A stretch of 64,000 nt of DNA from Gammaproteobacteria bacterium. GTDB taxonomy: Bacteria > Pseudomonadota > Gammaproteobacteria > Acidithiobacillales > Acidithiobacillaceae. Numbering within the stretch: the first letter of the stretch is position 1; the number at the start of each line of letters is the position of its first letter. The position numbers and the translations under genes were made by a program. The stretch spans positions 62,001 to 126,000 of the forward strand of contig JAMCRJ010000053.1 of assembly GCA_023381645.1 (NCBI GenBank), given 5' to 3'. Positions 19,318-29,453 of the stretch are shown one piece after another. A model generated the notes under the pieces. That model worked only from the letters and a program-made list of their open reading frames with translations, did no database searches and had not been told where the DNA came from.

Positions 19318-19344
19318 AGGGGCGTCGCTGGATGCCCCTTTTTT
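19318..19344 (+). terminator. Rho-independent terminator after the TPR gene
   Basis: AGGGGCGTC, loop GCTG, GATGCCCCT (one G-U pair) followed by a run of T residues, 22 bp past the stop codon. Confidence 0.85.
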
Positions 19345-19361
19345 GAATTCGTTTGTGGGTA

Positions 19362-19940
19362 TTATGGCAACGGGTAACCGAGGTTGCGCAATGCCCGGCA
19401 GACGGCGATCAGAGGTAAACCCATCAGGGCGTTGGGATCCTCGCCTTCCATGTGTTCCACCAGGCTGATTCCCAGCCCTTCGGAGCGAAAACTCCCGGCA
19501 CAGTCCAAAGGCGTGTCCCGCTCCACGTAGCGATGGATCTCCGCATGGGTCAGTGCGTACAGGACGACGCGATAGGGCACCAGAAACACTTCCGTGCCCG
19601 ATGGGGCGACCACCGCCACACCATTCAAAAAATCCACCGCCTGGCCCTGCATCCAGGCCAGTTGCGCAACTGCCTGTTCGATATTTCCTGGTTTGCCGAG
19701 AATGCGGCCAGCACAGACGGCCACCTGATCGGCACCAATCACCACCGCTTGCGGGAAGCGTTGAGCGACGGCCAGCGCCTTGGCGTCCGCCAGACGGCAC
19801 ACCAGTGTTTCAGGGGCTTCCTCTGGTAAGGGAGTTTCATCCACCGCTGTGATTTCCACCCGAAATGGGATCTGCAGCCGGTGCAGGAGGGCACGCCGGT
19901 AAGGGCTGGTGGAGGCCAGAATCAGTTCAGGTAAGGCCAT
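19362..19940 (-). CDS. yceF: Maf-family nucleotide pyrophosphatase, YceF subgroup
   Basis: 192 residues. The Maf signature LILASTSPYRRALL is N-terminal; the conserved VDETP, IGADQVAV, GKP and CAGSFRSEGLGI motifs follow. Ending in EGEDPNALMGLPLIAVC, it matches the YceF group, which hydrolyses 7-methyl-GTP and similar modified nucleotides, rather than the dTTP/UTP-specific YhdE group. The start is the ATG at 19940, with AAGGA nine bases upstream; a GTG at 19946 is possible. It follows ppc by 12 bases and is probably cotranscribed with it. Confidence 0.9.
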   Translation of the reverse strand: MALPELILASTSPYRRALLHRLQIPFRVEITAVDETPLPEEAPETLVCRLADAKALAVAQRFPQAVVIGADQVAVCAGRILGKPGNIEQAVAQLAWMQGQAVDFLNGVAVVAPSGTEVFLVPYRVVLYALTHAEIHRYVERDTPLDCAGSFRSEGLGISLVEHMEGEDPNALMGLPLIAVCRALRNLGYPLP

Positions 19941-19952
19941 GCGCACGCGTCC

Positions 19953-22742
19953 TTAACCGGTATTGCGCTGACCGGCAGATATGGCGTTGATGGTGCGCAG
20001 CAAGGGATCCAGCCATATCTCCCGGAATTCCGGGGGGGTCTCGTCGTTGCGATAGCGCCGCAGCAACGCAAGTTGAATATGGTTCAGAGGTTCCATATAC
20101 ACGTTGCGCCGTTGCAGGGAGAACGCCAGGGTTGGGTTGTCGGCAAGCAAATGGTCAGCCCCGACGATAGCAAGCATCTCCGCCTGGCTGCTTTCAAATT
20201 CTGCCTGAATTTTACGGTAGATCGCGGTGGCGGCGTCCCGATCGTTGGGTAAGCCTGCGTATTCTCCGGCAATCGCCATGTCGGTCTTGGCCATCGCCAT
20301 GCCGATATTCCCCATGAGCGCCCGAAAAAACGGCCAGTGCCGGTACATCTCCTGTAGTGCCTGCAAACGTTCTGGCCTGTCCTCCCGCCAGCGGGCGAGG
20401 GCGGAACCTAGGCCATACCATGCCGGAAGAACATGCCGTGACTGAGCCCAGGCGAATATCCATGGAATGGCACGGATGGAGGACATGGAGCGATCACTGC
20501 GCTGGCGATGGGAGGGGCGCGAGCCGATGTTCATGTGGGCGATTTCGTTGAGGGGGGTGGCTTCGTAGAAATAGTCCATGAATCCTGGGGTATTTTCCGT
20601 GAGATCGCGGTATATGGCCTCCCCGGTCCGGGTGAGTTCCGCCATGATTTTCAGATGGTCCGGGTTATCGCCCGACGCCGACCGAACCAGTCCTATGCTC
20701 GCCTTGATGAGGCCCGCCGTACCTACGGTCAGTTCATACACCGCGGTCTCCAGATTGGCGTACTTGAAGGAAAGCACCTCTCCCTGTTCAGTAATTTTGA
20801 TCTGCCCGCGTACCGTATCCGGTGGCTGTGCCAGAATGGCTTCATAGGTGGGCCCACCGCCGCGGCCCACACTGCCGCCGCGACCGTGAAAAACTCGAAT
20901 CCGTATTTTCCGTTTGTCTGCCAGAGCTGCCAGCCGTAGCTGGGCCTGATACAGGGACCAACTGGAAGAAAGTATACCGCCATCTTTGCAAGAGTCAGAA
21001 TAGCCCAGCATCACCTCCTGGAGGTCATCCTGACTGCCGAGAATCTTGGCGTAAACCGGGTTGTCCAGCAGGGAGGACATCACCGTATCCATACGCTCCA
21101 GATCGTGAATGGTTTCAAACAGCGGGGTAATGGCGATCTCGCTATAGAGACCCTGCCGTGACCACCCGGCCAGGCCGAACTCCTTGGCAAGTACCAGTAC
21201 CTCCATAATGTGGCTCGCTTCATGGGTCATGGAGATGACGTAGTTGCCAAAGCCGGCGGTACTGACTTCACGCCGTAGCTGGGCGATGCAGCGGAACATC
21301 GCGCAGGTTTCCGCCGCCATCGGGGACAGGTCGGGCGCTTGCTCTACCAGCGGACCAGGGCGGCGCAGCGCGTCGGAAAGCGCCAACATGCGCGCTTCTT
21401 CGGGAAGTTCCAGGTAGTTGGCGAAGCCTGGAATTCCGGCGAAAAGCTCGGCGATGGTGCGGGAGTGCACGGAAGATTCCTGGCGGATATCCAGGTTGGC
21501 CAGGTGAAAGCCGAAGGTCTGGACCAGCCATATGATCTCCTGGACCTCGTTGTCGGCGATATACCCGTCATTGTGGCCACGCAGTGAGTCACGTACCAGC
21601 AAAAGGTCATCAAGGAAATCCTCCGCTGCGGCATAAGCGGGGCCCGCCGTCTCATTCAAGACCTGACCGTTTTCCAGTTGGCGCAGACGCAAGTCGAGAC
21701 GGGTCATCATGTAACGCAGCTTGCGGCGATAGGGCTCACTGGGGAAACGTTGGTCCACCCACTCAGCAAGCTCTGGAAAGTCGTCTGCATCACGCTCCAA
21801 TGAAGCAAGCAGAACGGGAGAGATAGCACAGAAGCGGCTGGAATGTCCGAGCAACTGATAAAGGTCGCTCAGACGCTGCTGATATTCTTTCAATACTTCA
21901 ATGCTCTGGGTACGCAAAGCCCAGCCGGTAATGGCCGCGGTAACATTGGGATTGCCGTCCCGGTCCCCCCCGATCCAGGAACCAAAGCGGATAAACGCGG
22001 GAATATCGATATCGGCATTTGCAAAAACCCGGCGCGCGGCCCGGCGCGCGGCCCGATAGGTCAGAGGTACCGCCTCGAACAGGCTGTCGCGGAAGTAGAA
22101 CAGACCGTTTTCCACCTCGTCCTGCACCTGTGGCTTGTTGGTGCGCACCTCTTCCGTTTCCCAGAGTATCTGGATCTGCGCCCGCAGGTTATCCATCACC
22201 TCCTGTTCTTCTTCGTCATTGAGCGCAGAATCGTCGAGCATCTTGCTGGTCACGAAAATGCGGCGCAGGCCATGAAGGACCGTCCGGCGCTTGGACTCCG
22301 TAGGGTGTGCCGTGAATACCGGCAGATAACGGATCTGATCCAGGAGAAATTGCAATTGTCCGGGGTTGATACCCTGGCCTTGCAGTTGGCGGAAAGTTTC
22401 CTCGAAGGACCCTGTCCACAGCATGCTTCCCTTTTGGAGCAGACGGCGGCGGTGCAGGTGCTGGAACTCCTCTTCGGCGATGTTGACCAAGCTGAAATAG
22501 GTGTTAAACGCACGGATGACCAGGACCAGATCGTCCTGGGGAAGGGCGTCGATAAAGCGGGCGAGTCGTTCCCGGAGGCGAAGATCCTCCCGCTTGTGGA
22601 GGCGAATGTATCCCTGACGCAGTTGCTCCACAGCGTTGAATACGCGATGTCCGGCCTGTTCGCGCAGGACCTCTCCCAGCAGGTTGCCGAGCAACTTGAC
22701 CCGGCTACGGAGCGCTTTACCGTTGAGGGCCTTTTTTTCCAC
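19953..22742 (-). CDS. ppc: Phosphoenolpyruvate carboxylase
   Basis: Carboxylates PEP with bicarbonate to oxaloacetate, refilling the TCA cycle; in an autotroph it would feed biosynthesis. Key residues are present: the catalytic histidine in VFTAHPTESKRR (about residue 145), the glycine-rich FHGRGGSVGRGGGPTY loop, and the C-terminal RNTG that completes the active site. The 929 residues fit the family. It starts at GTG with AAAGGAG nine bases upstream. A perfect 12-bp tandem duplication within the gene encodes RAARRAAR. The gene is divergent from hfq. Confidence 0.97.
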   Translation of the reverse strand: MEKKALNGKALRSRVKLLGNLLGEVLREQAGHRVFNAVEQLRQGYIRLHKREDLRLRERLARFIDALPQDDLVLVIRAFNTYFSLVNIAEEEFQHLHRRRLLQKGSMLWTGSFEETFRQLQGQGINPGQLQFLLDQIRYLPVFTAHPTESKRRTVLHGLRRIFVTSKMLDDSALNDEEEQEVMDNLRAQIQILWETEEVRTNKPQVQDEVENGLFYFRDSLFEAVPLTYRAARRAARRVFANADIDIPAFIRFGSWIGGDRDGNPNVTAAITGWALRTQSIEVLKEYQQRLSDLYQLLGHSSRFCAISPVLLASLERDADDFPELAEWVDQRFPSEPYRRKLRYMMTRLDLRLRQLENGQVLNETAGPAYAAAEDFLDDLLLVRDSLRGHNDGYIADNEVQEIIWLVQTFGFHLANLDIRQESSVHSRTIAELFAGIPGFANYLELPEEARMLALSDALRRPGPLVEQAPDLSPMAAETCAMFRCIAQLRREVSTAGFGNYVISMTHEASHIMEVLVLAKEFGLAGWSRQGLYSEIAITPLFETIHDLERMDTVMSSLLDNPVYAKILGSQDDLQEVMLGYSDSCKDGGILSSSWSLYQAQLRLAALADKRKIRIRVFHGRGGSVGRGGGPTYEAILAQPPDTVRGQIKITEQGEVLSFKYANLETAVYELTVGTAGLIKASIGLVRSASGDNPDHLKIMAELTRTGEAIYRDLTENTPGFMDYFYEATPLNEIAHMNIGSRPSHRQRSDRSMSSIRAIPWIFAWAQSRHVLPAWYGLGSALARWREDRPERLQALQEMYRHWPFFRALMGNIGMAMAKTDMAIAGEYAGLPNDRDAATAIYRKIQAEFESSQAEMLAIVGADHLLADNPTLAFSLQRRNVYMEPLNHIQLALLRRYRNDETPPEFREIWLDPLLRTINAISAGQRNTG
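22031..22054 (-). repeat. Perfect 12-bp tandem duplication in ppc
   Basis: Two identical copies of ggcgcgcggccc lie side by side and encode the repeated basic tetrad in YRAARRAARRVF. The frame is preserved. Confidence 0.9.
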
Positions 22743-23075
22743 GTATGTTGTCTCCTTTGAGGCTGATCTGCCCAGAAACCGCCTGGCAAACCCCTGTTGC
22801 CGCTCTCGGCGCCGGGCAGGCGGAGCAGAACGGCGCGTGAGATCCTTTTGACGGCTGGCTTTGCATCTAACGTAATGGCAAGTGTGCGGCAGGTCAATTC
22901 ACAGCGAGGACCGGTCACCGCAACCCTCGCCCCGAGGCAGCTTCCCGATGTCGCGCAATGCATGGCATTCGGTTTGTTTTTGCGGTAGGCTGTTGGCCTC
23001 GCAGTGGAAGGAGGCCCGCAGGCTTTTTCACTACACCTAAAAGCGCCATAAAGCGACAGTCTTAAGGAGATAAAA
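22743..23075 (+). other. 333-bp intergenic region between divergent ppc and hfq
   Basis: No gene is convincing here. It contains the ppc ribosome-binding site at its left end and the hfq one (AAGGAG) at its right end. A candidate plus-strand promoter is TTGACG (22848-22853), 17 bases, CGTAAT (22871-22876), which would give hfq a leader of roughly 190 bases. GGCCTC (22995-23000) and GAGGCC (23011-23016) form a 6-bp stem with a 10-base loop, 60 bp before hfq. A long structured hfq leader would allow Hfq autoregulation, but nothing here proves it. Confidence 0.4.
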
Positions 23076-23342
23076 ATGGCCGGACAACAAAAAGGACAGG
23101 TCCTTCAGGATCCTTTCCTCAATCTTTTGCGTAAAGAACATGTTCCTGTCGCCATCTATCTGGTGAACGGCATCAAGCTGCAAGGTTTCGTGGAGTCCTT
23201 TGACCAGTTTGTCGTGCTACTACGCAACAACGTCAGTCAGATGATTTATAAACACGCCATTTCCACGGTGGTCCCTGGCCGCGATGTGCGTTTGCCTTTG
23301 CCGGAAGCTGAAGGTGAGAGCAGCACCGAAGAAGAGGCCTGA
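23076..23342 (+). CDS. hfq: RNA chaperone Hfq
   Basis: An 88-residue Sm-like hexameric protein that pairs small RNAs with mRNAs. The Sm1 motif (residues about 10-50, [20 protein letters not shown]) and Sm2 motif ([10 protein letters not shown]) are intact, including the YKHA segment of the proximal RNA-binding pore. The C-terminal tail is short and acidic ([10 protein letters not shown]), shorter than in E. coli. AAGGAG precedes the ATG. It leads the hfq-hflX-hflK-hflC-hisZ-purA cluster, an arrangement common in Proteobacteria. Confidence 0.98.
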   Translation: MAGQQKGQVLQDPFLNLLRKEHVPVAIYLVNGIKLQGFVESFDQFVVLLRNNVSQMIYKHAISTVVPGRDVRLPLPEAEGESSTEEEA

Positions 23343-23365
23343 TCCTGGCGAATACCGCAGTCGCT

Positions 23366-24664
23366 GTGGCCGCGCCCCGGGAGAGGATTCTGCTCGTCCA
23401 TGTGGTATTACATGGTGCGGCGGATCCCGACGCGGGGGCGGAGTTTTTTCATCTGGCCACTGATAGTGGCGCGGATGTGTTGGAACTGCTTTCCGTTCAG
23501 CGCGGGCGTCCCGATCCTGCGACCTTTCTGGGGCGTGGCAAGGTGGCGGAACTGGCGGAGCGAGTTGCAGCATTATCCGTGGACCTCGTTCTTTTCGACA
23601 GGGTTTTGAGTCCTGTGCAGGAGCGCAATCTGGAGTGCGCGCTCCACTGCCGCGTTGTCGACCGGATAGGTCTCATCCTCGATATTTTTGCGCGGCGGGC
23701 ACGGACCCATGAAGGCAAACTGCAGGTGGAGTTGGCGCAACTGACGCGCCTCCGTACCCGCCTCATCCGCGGCTGGACCCATCTGGAACGCCAGCGCGGC
23801 GGCATCGGATTGCGTGGTCCGGGTGAAACGCAACTGGAAACAGACCGTCGTCTCGTCGGCGAACGCATTCTTTCCCTGCGCGGGCGCCTGATCAAAGTGG
23901 CTGCACATCGGGCCACACAGCGGCGGGCGCGGCAGCGGGCACCCCTGCCGACGGTTGCCTTGGTCGGTTATACCAATGCCGGAAAATCCTCCCTCTTCAA
24001 TACCCTCACGAAAAGTTCCAGCTACGCCGCGGACCGTCTTTTCGCGACCCTCGATCCCGCCATCCGGCGTTTGCAGATAGAGGGGCATGAAGCCATTCTC
24101 CTGGCCGATACCGTCGGTTTTTTGCGCGACTTGCCCACCGACTTGATTGCCGCTTTTCGGGCGACTCTGGAAGAGGTAAACCAGGCGCAATTACTTCTTC
24201 ATGTAGTGGACAGCAGCGCGCCTGATCGCGATGCCCAGATTGCGGCGGTAGACGCGGTATTGAAGGAAATTGGTGCGGAGGATATTCCCCGTGTGCTGAT
24301 ACTGAACAAAGTGGATATCACCGGAGATGTGCCAGGAAACGTGTATGAGAGCTCCGGCAAACTGGCAGCGGTGCGTGTCAGCGCGCACTCGGGTGTCGGC
24401 ATACCCGAGCTGCTGCAGGCCGTGACGCAGCGTGTGGGGCGCTCCATGTTGCGCGCTGATCTGACGCTGATGCCTGAAGAAGGAGCCCTGCGTGCGCGGA
24501 TACATCGTCTGGCCAGTGTTATTGATGAGCGTTTTGACGAACAGGGCAGGACACATCTGACTTTTGACATTGATGATCTCAACTGGCGGCGCCTGCATAC
24601 GCAGATGCGCGATAGCGGTTGTCAGGCGATGGACGCGCCCCCTACAATACCGGCTGATGGCTGA
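23366..24664 (+). CDS. hflX: Ribosome-associated GTPase HflX
   Basis: Splits stalled 70S ribosomes after stress. The N-terminal HflX domain (about 1-195) includes the GRGKVAEL and GPGETQLE signatures. The G domain follows: G1 GYTNAGKSS near residue 200, G3 DTVGFLRDLP, and G4 NKVD. The 432 residues fit the family. The GTG start at 23366 has no clear Shine-Dalgarno sequence; it was chosen because the conserved ILLVHV strand begins seven residues later, and translation may be coupled to hfq, whose stop is 23 bases upstream. Confidence 0.95.
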   Translation: MAAPRERILLVHVVLHGAADPDAGAEFFHLATDSGADVLELLSVQRGRPDPATFLGRGKVAELAERVAALSVDLVLFDRVLSPVQERNLECALHCRVVDRIGLILDIFARRARTHEGKLQVELAQLTRLRTRLIRGWTHLERQRGGIGLRGPGETQLETDRRLVGERILSLRGRLIKVAAHRATQRRARQRAPLPTVALVGYTNAGKSSLFNTLTKSSSYAADRLFATLDPAIRRLQIEGHEAILLADTVGFLRDLPTDLIAAFRATLEEVNQAQLLLHVVDSSAPDRDAQIAAVDAVLKEIGAEDIPRVLILNKVDITGDVPGNVYESSGKLAAVRVSAHSGVGIPELLQAVTQRVGRSMLRADLTLMPEEGALRARIHRLASVIDERFDEQGRTHLTFDIDDLNWRRLHTQMRDSGCQAMDAPPTIPADG

Positions 24665-24678
24665 GGAAGGAGAGCAGT

Positions 24679-25872
24679 ATGCCGTGGAGTGATCCGGGCG
24701 GGAACGGAAACAAAAACGATAACAACCCCTGGGGACGACGTCCCGGTGCGCAAAAGCCGGTTTTCGATATTCAGAAAATTACCCGGGAGCTGAAAAAACT
24801 GGGCGGTATTTTCGGCTCGGGCGGTGGGCGCAGCGGTGGGCCGAAGATGGATTACAAGTGGTTGCACCTCCTGCCTTTCCTGGTGATCGCCGTGCTGATC
24901 CTGTTCTGGATTGCTTCCGGCATCTATGTCGTGGCACCGGGTGAAGAAGGTGTGGTGCTGCGTTTTGGCAGAGAGGTCGGTATCACCCAACCCGGTTTAC
25001 ACTACCGCCTCCCTTTTCCCTTTGAGAGGGTATACTTGCCCAATGTAGCGCAGAGCCGGCGCCTGGTTCTGGGCTATAGCGGTGATGCCGACACGCGGAA
25101 TCCCGGCATGATGCTGACCGCGGACGAAAGTGTGGTGGATGTCCGTTTTGCTGTGCAGTATCGCATCACCAATGCCGGACATTACCTGTTTGCCACCGTG
25201 AATCCGGATCAGTTGATTTCCTTTTGTGCGGAGTCCGCCATGCGGGAGGTCGTGGGACGCAACAAAATCGACGGCCTGCTCACTTCCGGCAAAGGCGCCA
25301 TTCAGCAACAGGTGCAGCAAATCACCCAAAACCTGCTGAGCCGTTACCACGCCGGGGTCAGCGTTGATTCGATCCAGTTGTTGGAGGTGACGCCTCCCAA
25401 GGTGGTCCAGCCGGCGTTTGCGGATGTGGTAAAGGCGCGTGAAGACATGGAACAGGCGCGCGACGAAGCGCGGGCCTATGCGAACGCAGTCGTTCCAAAA
25501 GCCACAGGGGAGGCCGCTGCGATGGTGACGAACGCCGAAGGTTATAAACAGCAGGTGGTCGACCGGGCCAAGGGGGACAGCGCACGCTTCACCGACATTC
25601 TCCAGGCCTATCAGAAAAATCCGAAAGTGGTGAGTGAGCGCATGTACTTGCGCACCATGCAGGACATTCTGAGCCATACCCCGAAAGTGATTGTCGAGAG
25701 CAAGGGACAGCCCGTGATATATCTCCATATGCCCGCCAGGACTCCCGCGGCGGTCAGTAGTCCGACGAGATCCGCGGCAGAAACCGCGCCGGCCGTATCT
25801 GTGGCCCCGCCGGTCGCACCGACGATCAGCCCGGTGGCTCTGCCGGCCGCTGTGTCGGGAGCCGGCTCATGA
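24679..25872 (+). CDS. hflK: FtsH protease modulator HflK
   Basis: 397 residues. A glycine/asparagine-rich cytoplasmic N-terminus precedes one membrane helix (about 62-82, LHLLPFLVIAVLILFWIASG), then the periplasmic SPFH/band-7 domain (GIYVVAPGEEGVVLRFGR). With HflC it forms the large cage that encloses FtsH and restrains membrane-protein turnover. The C-terminus is a proline/alanine/valine-rich tail. AAGGAG precedes the ATG, and the stop overlaps the hflC start by four bases. Confidence 0.96.
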   Translation: MPWSDPGGNGNKNDNNPWGRRPGAQKPVFDIQKITRELKKLGGIFGSGGGRSGGPKMDYKWLHLLPFLVIAVLILFWIASGIYVVAPGEEGVVLRFGREVGITQPGLHYRLPFPFERVYLPNVAQSRRLVLGYSGDADTRNPGMMLTADESVVDVRFAVQYRITNAGHYLFATVNPDQLISFCAESAMREVVGRNKIDGLLTSGKGAIQQQVQQITQNLLSRYHAGVSVDSIQLLEVTPPKVVQPAFADVVKAREDMEQARDEARAYANAVVPKATGEAAAMVTNAEGYKQQVVDRAKGDSARFTDILQAYQKNPKVVSERMYLRTMQDILSHTPKVIVESKGQPVIYLHMPARTPAAVSSPTRSAAETAPAVSVAPPVAPTISPVALPAAVSGAGS

Positions 25873-26741
25873 AGAACTGGGCCTGGAGTGTGATTATTGC
25901 GGTATTGGCGCTGGTGCTGCTGGCGTCGGCTAGCTTTTATTCCGTATCCATGACCCAGACCGCCGTGGTGCTGCAATTTGGTAAAGCAGTGCGCGTGGTG
26001 GAATCCCCTGGGCTCTATATGAAGTGGCCCATTGCGCAGAATGTGGCTTTTATCGATAAGAGTCTGTCCAGCTATAGCACGCAGCCGGAACCATTCTTGA
26101 CGGTGGGGAAAAAGCCGGTGCTTATCGGCCTTTTTGCCGAATGGCGAGTAGCCGATCCGCTGGTTTTCTACACCCGCCTGCATAACGACGGGACCGCAGA
26201 GAGCCGGATTGGCGATGTTGTGCGTTCTGCGTTGCGGAGTGAGGTCGGCAAGACGACGCTGAAGTCGGTGATACAGGGCCAACGCAGCGACCTGATGGAT
26301 CCGGTGCTGGCGGAGGCCAATCAGCGTCTTCAGCCACTGGGTGTGCATCTGGCCGATCTGCGTATCCTGCAGGTGGGTTTGCCCACGGATGTGCTGCAAG
26401 CCGTCTATAAACGGATGGAGGCTGAGCGTGCGGAGGAGGCCAATGCCTACCGCTCCCAGGGGGCTGCGGATGCTGCCAAAATCCGCGCTGAGGCGAACAA
26501 GGAACAAACCCGGATTATGGCGGCTGCCTACCGGCAGCAGGAAGAACTGAAGGGGCAGGGAGACGCGGAAGCAGCGTCTATTTATGGTGCCGCATACGGC
26601 AAGGATCCGGCATTTTACGCGTTTTATCGCAGTCTGGAAGCGTACCGCCACAGCCTGAGTGACAAAGACGTGCTGGTGCTCAGTCCGGATGCGCCATTCT
26701 TCCGGTATTTCCGCCACTCGTTGGAGCCGGCAGGCAAATGA
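25869..26741 (+). CDS. hflC: FtsH protease modulator HflC
   Basis: 290 residues, with a single N-terminal membrane helix (about 5-25) and an SPFH domain beginning FYSVSMTQTAVVLQFGK. The coiled-coil region EAERAEEANAYRSQGAADAAKIRAEA is typical and pairs with HflK. It is joined to hflK upstream and hisZ downstream by ATGA overlaps. Confidence 0.96.
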   Translation: MKNWAWSVIIAVLALVLLASASFYSVSMTQTAVVLQFGKAVRVVESPGLYMKWPIAQNVAFIDKSLSSYSTQPEPFLTVGKKPVLIGLFAEWRVADPLVFYTRLHNDGTAESRIGDVVRSALRSEVGKTTLKSVIQGQRSDLMDPVLAEANQRLQPLGVHLADLRILQVGLPTDVLQAVYKRMEAERAEEANAYRSQGAADAAKIRAEANKEQTRIMAAAYRQQEELKGQGDAEAASIYGAAYGKDPAFYAFYRSLEAYRHSLSDKDVLVLSPDAPFFRYFRHSLEPAGK

Positions 26742-27940
26742 CGCGTACCGAAAGCCACCCGGCCTGGTTGCTGCCAAGCGGATTTGAGGATGTGCTCCCC
26801 GCACGGGCGGAGGCGCTGGAGCGCTGCCGCCGTGCGTTGCTCGATCTTTACGCGCAATGGGGTTACCGTCAGGTCATCCCCCCCCTCGTAGAACATCTGG
26901 AGAGCTTGCTGACCGGGAGTGCCGCAGACCTCGACTTGCAGACCTGGAAACTGTTGGATCAGGATAGTGGCCGGTTGGTGGGGTTGCGTTCGGATATGAC
27001 ACCGCAAATGGCCCGCATTGACGCCCAGACCTCTTCTGTAAAAGAGGTTCGGCGCCTGTCTTATGCGGGTACGGTGCTGCGCGCCCGCCCCGACCTGCTC
27101 GGTGGGAGCCGTGCCCCTTTTCAGGTGGGCGCCGAACTCTTCGGGGTGGAGGGGCCGGAGGGAGATCTGGAGGTCCTTTCCCTGATGGTGGAGAGTCTTA
27201 TCCACTGTGCCGTGCCGGATTTGCTGCTGGATATCGGCCACGTGGGTATTTCCCAAACGCTGGCCGATGCGGCAGGTCTGGAAGGCGTTTTGCGCGCCGA
27301 GCTGTTGCGGCATATCGAGCGCAAGGCGTGGTCGGATGTACGGACGTGGCTGCGGGAGCACCATTGCGGTATGGAACTGACCGCCGACTTTGATGCCCTG
27401 TCCGGCTTACAGGGGGATTTCGACGTATTGGAGCAGGCGCGCCAGTATCTGGGGCATTACCCCGCCGTTCGCATCGCCCTGGATGATCTGCAATGCGTAT
27501 GGTCGGTATTGCGGGCGCGTTATCCAGACCTGGCGATTCAATGCGACCTCTCGGAGATTCACGGACATCGCTATCATACCGGCCTGCTGTTTTCGCTGTT
27601 CGGTCCGCAGCGCGGTGAGGCGTTGGCCAGTGGCGGGCGTTATGACGACATCGGTGCCGCCTTCGGGCGGCGACGGGCGGCGACGGGCTTTAGTCTGGAT
27701 ATCAAACCGCTGCTGCGGGAATTTCCGGATTCGGGGAGAATAGGGCGGATTTGGGCCCCGGCTGGCATGGATGATCTGTTGTGGCAGTCGATACAGGAAC
27801 ACCGCCGGGCTGGTTTTGTGGTTTTACAGGATCTGCTGCGTCAGGATGTGCCGAGTCCGCAGTGCCTGCAGGCACAGGGATTTGACGCCATCCTGATCCG
27901 GGAAGCAACGGGTTGGAAGGTACAGCGTCTCGACTCGTGA
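26738..27940 (+). CDS. hisZ: ATP phosphoribosyltransferase regulatory subunit HisZ
   Basis: A paralogue of histidyl-tRNA synthetase lacking the anticodon-binding domain, needed by the short form of HisG to catalyse and regulate the first step of histidine synthesis. The 400 residues carry class II synthetase-like motifs: LPSGFEDVLP at the start, RSDMTPQMARI (motif 2-like), and GGRYDDIGAAFGRRRAATGFS (motif 3-like). The long N-terminal catalytic-like domain with a degenerate C-terminus distinguishes it from HisS. Its presence predicts a short HisG elsewhere. It overlaps hflC by four bases. Confidence 0.93.
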   Translation: MTRTESHPAWLLPSGFEDVLPARAEALERCRRALLDLYAQWGYRQVIPPLVEHLESLLTGSAADLDLQTWKLLDQDSGRLVGLRSDMTPQMARIDAQTSSVKEVRRLSYAGTVLRARPDLLGGSRAPFQVGAELFGVEGPEGDLEVLSLMVESLIHCAVPDLLLDIGHVGISQTLADAAGLEGVLRAELLRHIERKAWSDVRTWLREHHCGMELTADFDALSGLQGDFDVLEQARQYLGHYPAVRIALDDLQCVWSVLRARYPDLAIQCDLSEIHGHRYHTGLLFSLFGPQRGEALASGGRYDDIGAAFGRRRAATGFSLDIKPLLREFPDSGRIGRIWAPAGMDDLLWQSIQEHRRAGFVVLQDLLRQDVPSPQCLQAQGFDAILIREATGWKVQRLDS

Positions 27941-29278
<1,338 letters not shown>

Positions 29279-29292
29279 CGCAGGAGCGCAAC

Positions 29293-29320
29293 AAAAAAGG
29301 GCAGACCATTTGGTCTACCC
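29293..29320. terminator. Bidirectional terminator between purA and tRNA-Leu
   Basis: GGGCAGACC (29299-29307), loop ATTT, GGTCTACCC (29312-29320), flanked by an A-run (29293-29298) that is a T-run on the minus strand, and by TTTGCTTTT on the plus strand. It suits termination of tRNA-Leu on the minus strand and, less strongly, of purA on the plus strand. Confidence 0.85.
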
Positions 29321-29328
29321 TTTGCTTT

Positions 29329-29415
29329 TGGTACCGGGGACTGGATTCGAACCAGCACAAGCTTTCGCTCACTAGGACCTGAACCTAGCGCGTCTACCAA
29401 TTCCGCCACCTCGGC
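29329..29415 (-). tRNA. tRNA-Leu (anticodon CAG)
   Basis: 87 nt with an encoded CCA. The anticodon stem CTAGG/CCTAG encloses TTCAGGT, giving anticodon CAG. The long variable arm (about GTGAGCGAAAGCTTGTG) and TTCGAAT T-loop are class II leucine features. The acceptor stem GCCGAGG / CCCCGGT contains an A5-C68 mismatch and a G1-U72 pair. Its 5' end is 37 bp from the divergent rnr start. Confidence 0.95.
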
Positions 29416-29424
29416 GTGGATGGA

Positions 29425-29453
29425 ATCATCATTTATTAAGGAGCATTTGTCAA
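29425..29453 (-). promoter_or_regulatory. tRNA-Leu promoter
   Basis: On the minus strand a perfect TTGACA (29448-29453), a 17-base spacer and GATGAT (29425-29430), about ten bases before the tRNA 5' end. The -35 box coincides with the rnr ribosome-binding and start region. Confidence 0.65.

Noticed and set aside
27665..27684. 10-bp tandem repeat (GGGCGGCGAC twice) in hisZ
   Set aside because: It encodes the expected motif 3 segment FGRRRAATGFS, and a 10-bp period cannot be a recent in-frame duplication; likely codon-bias coincidence.
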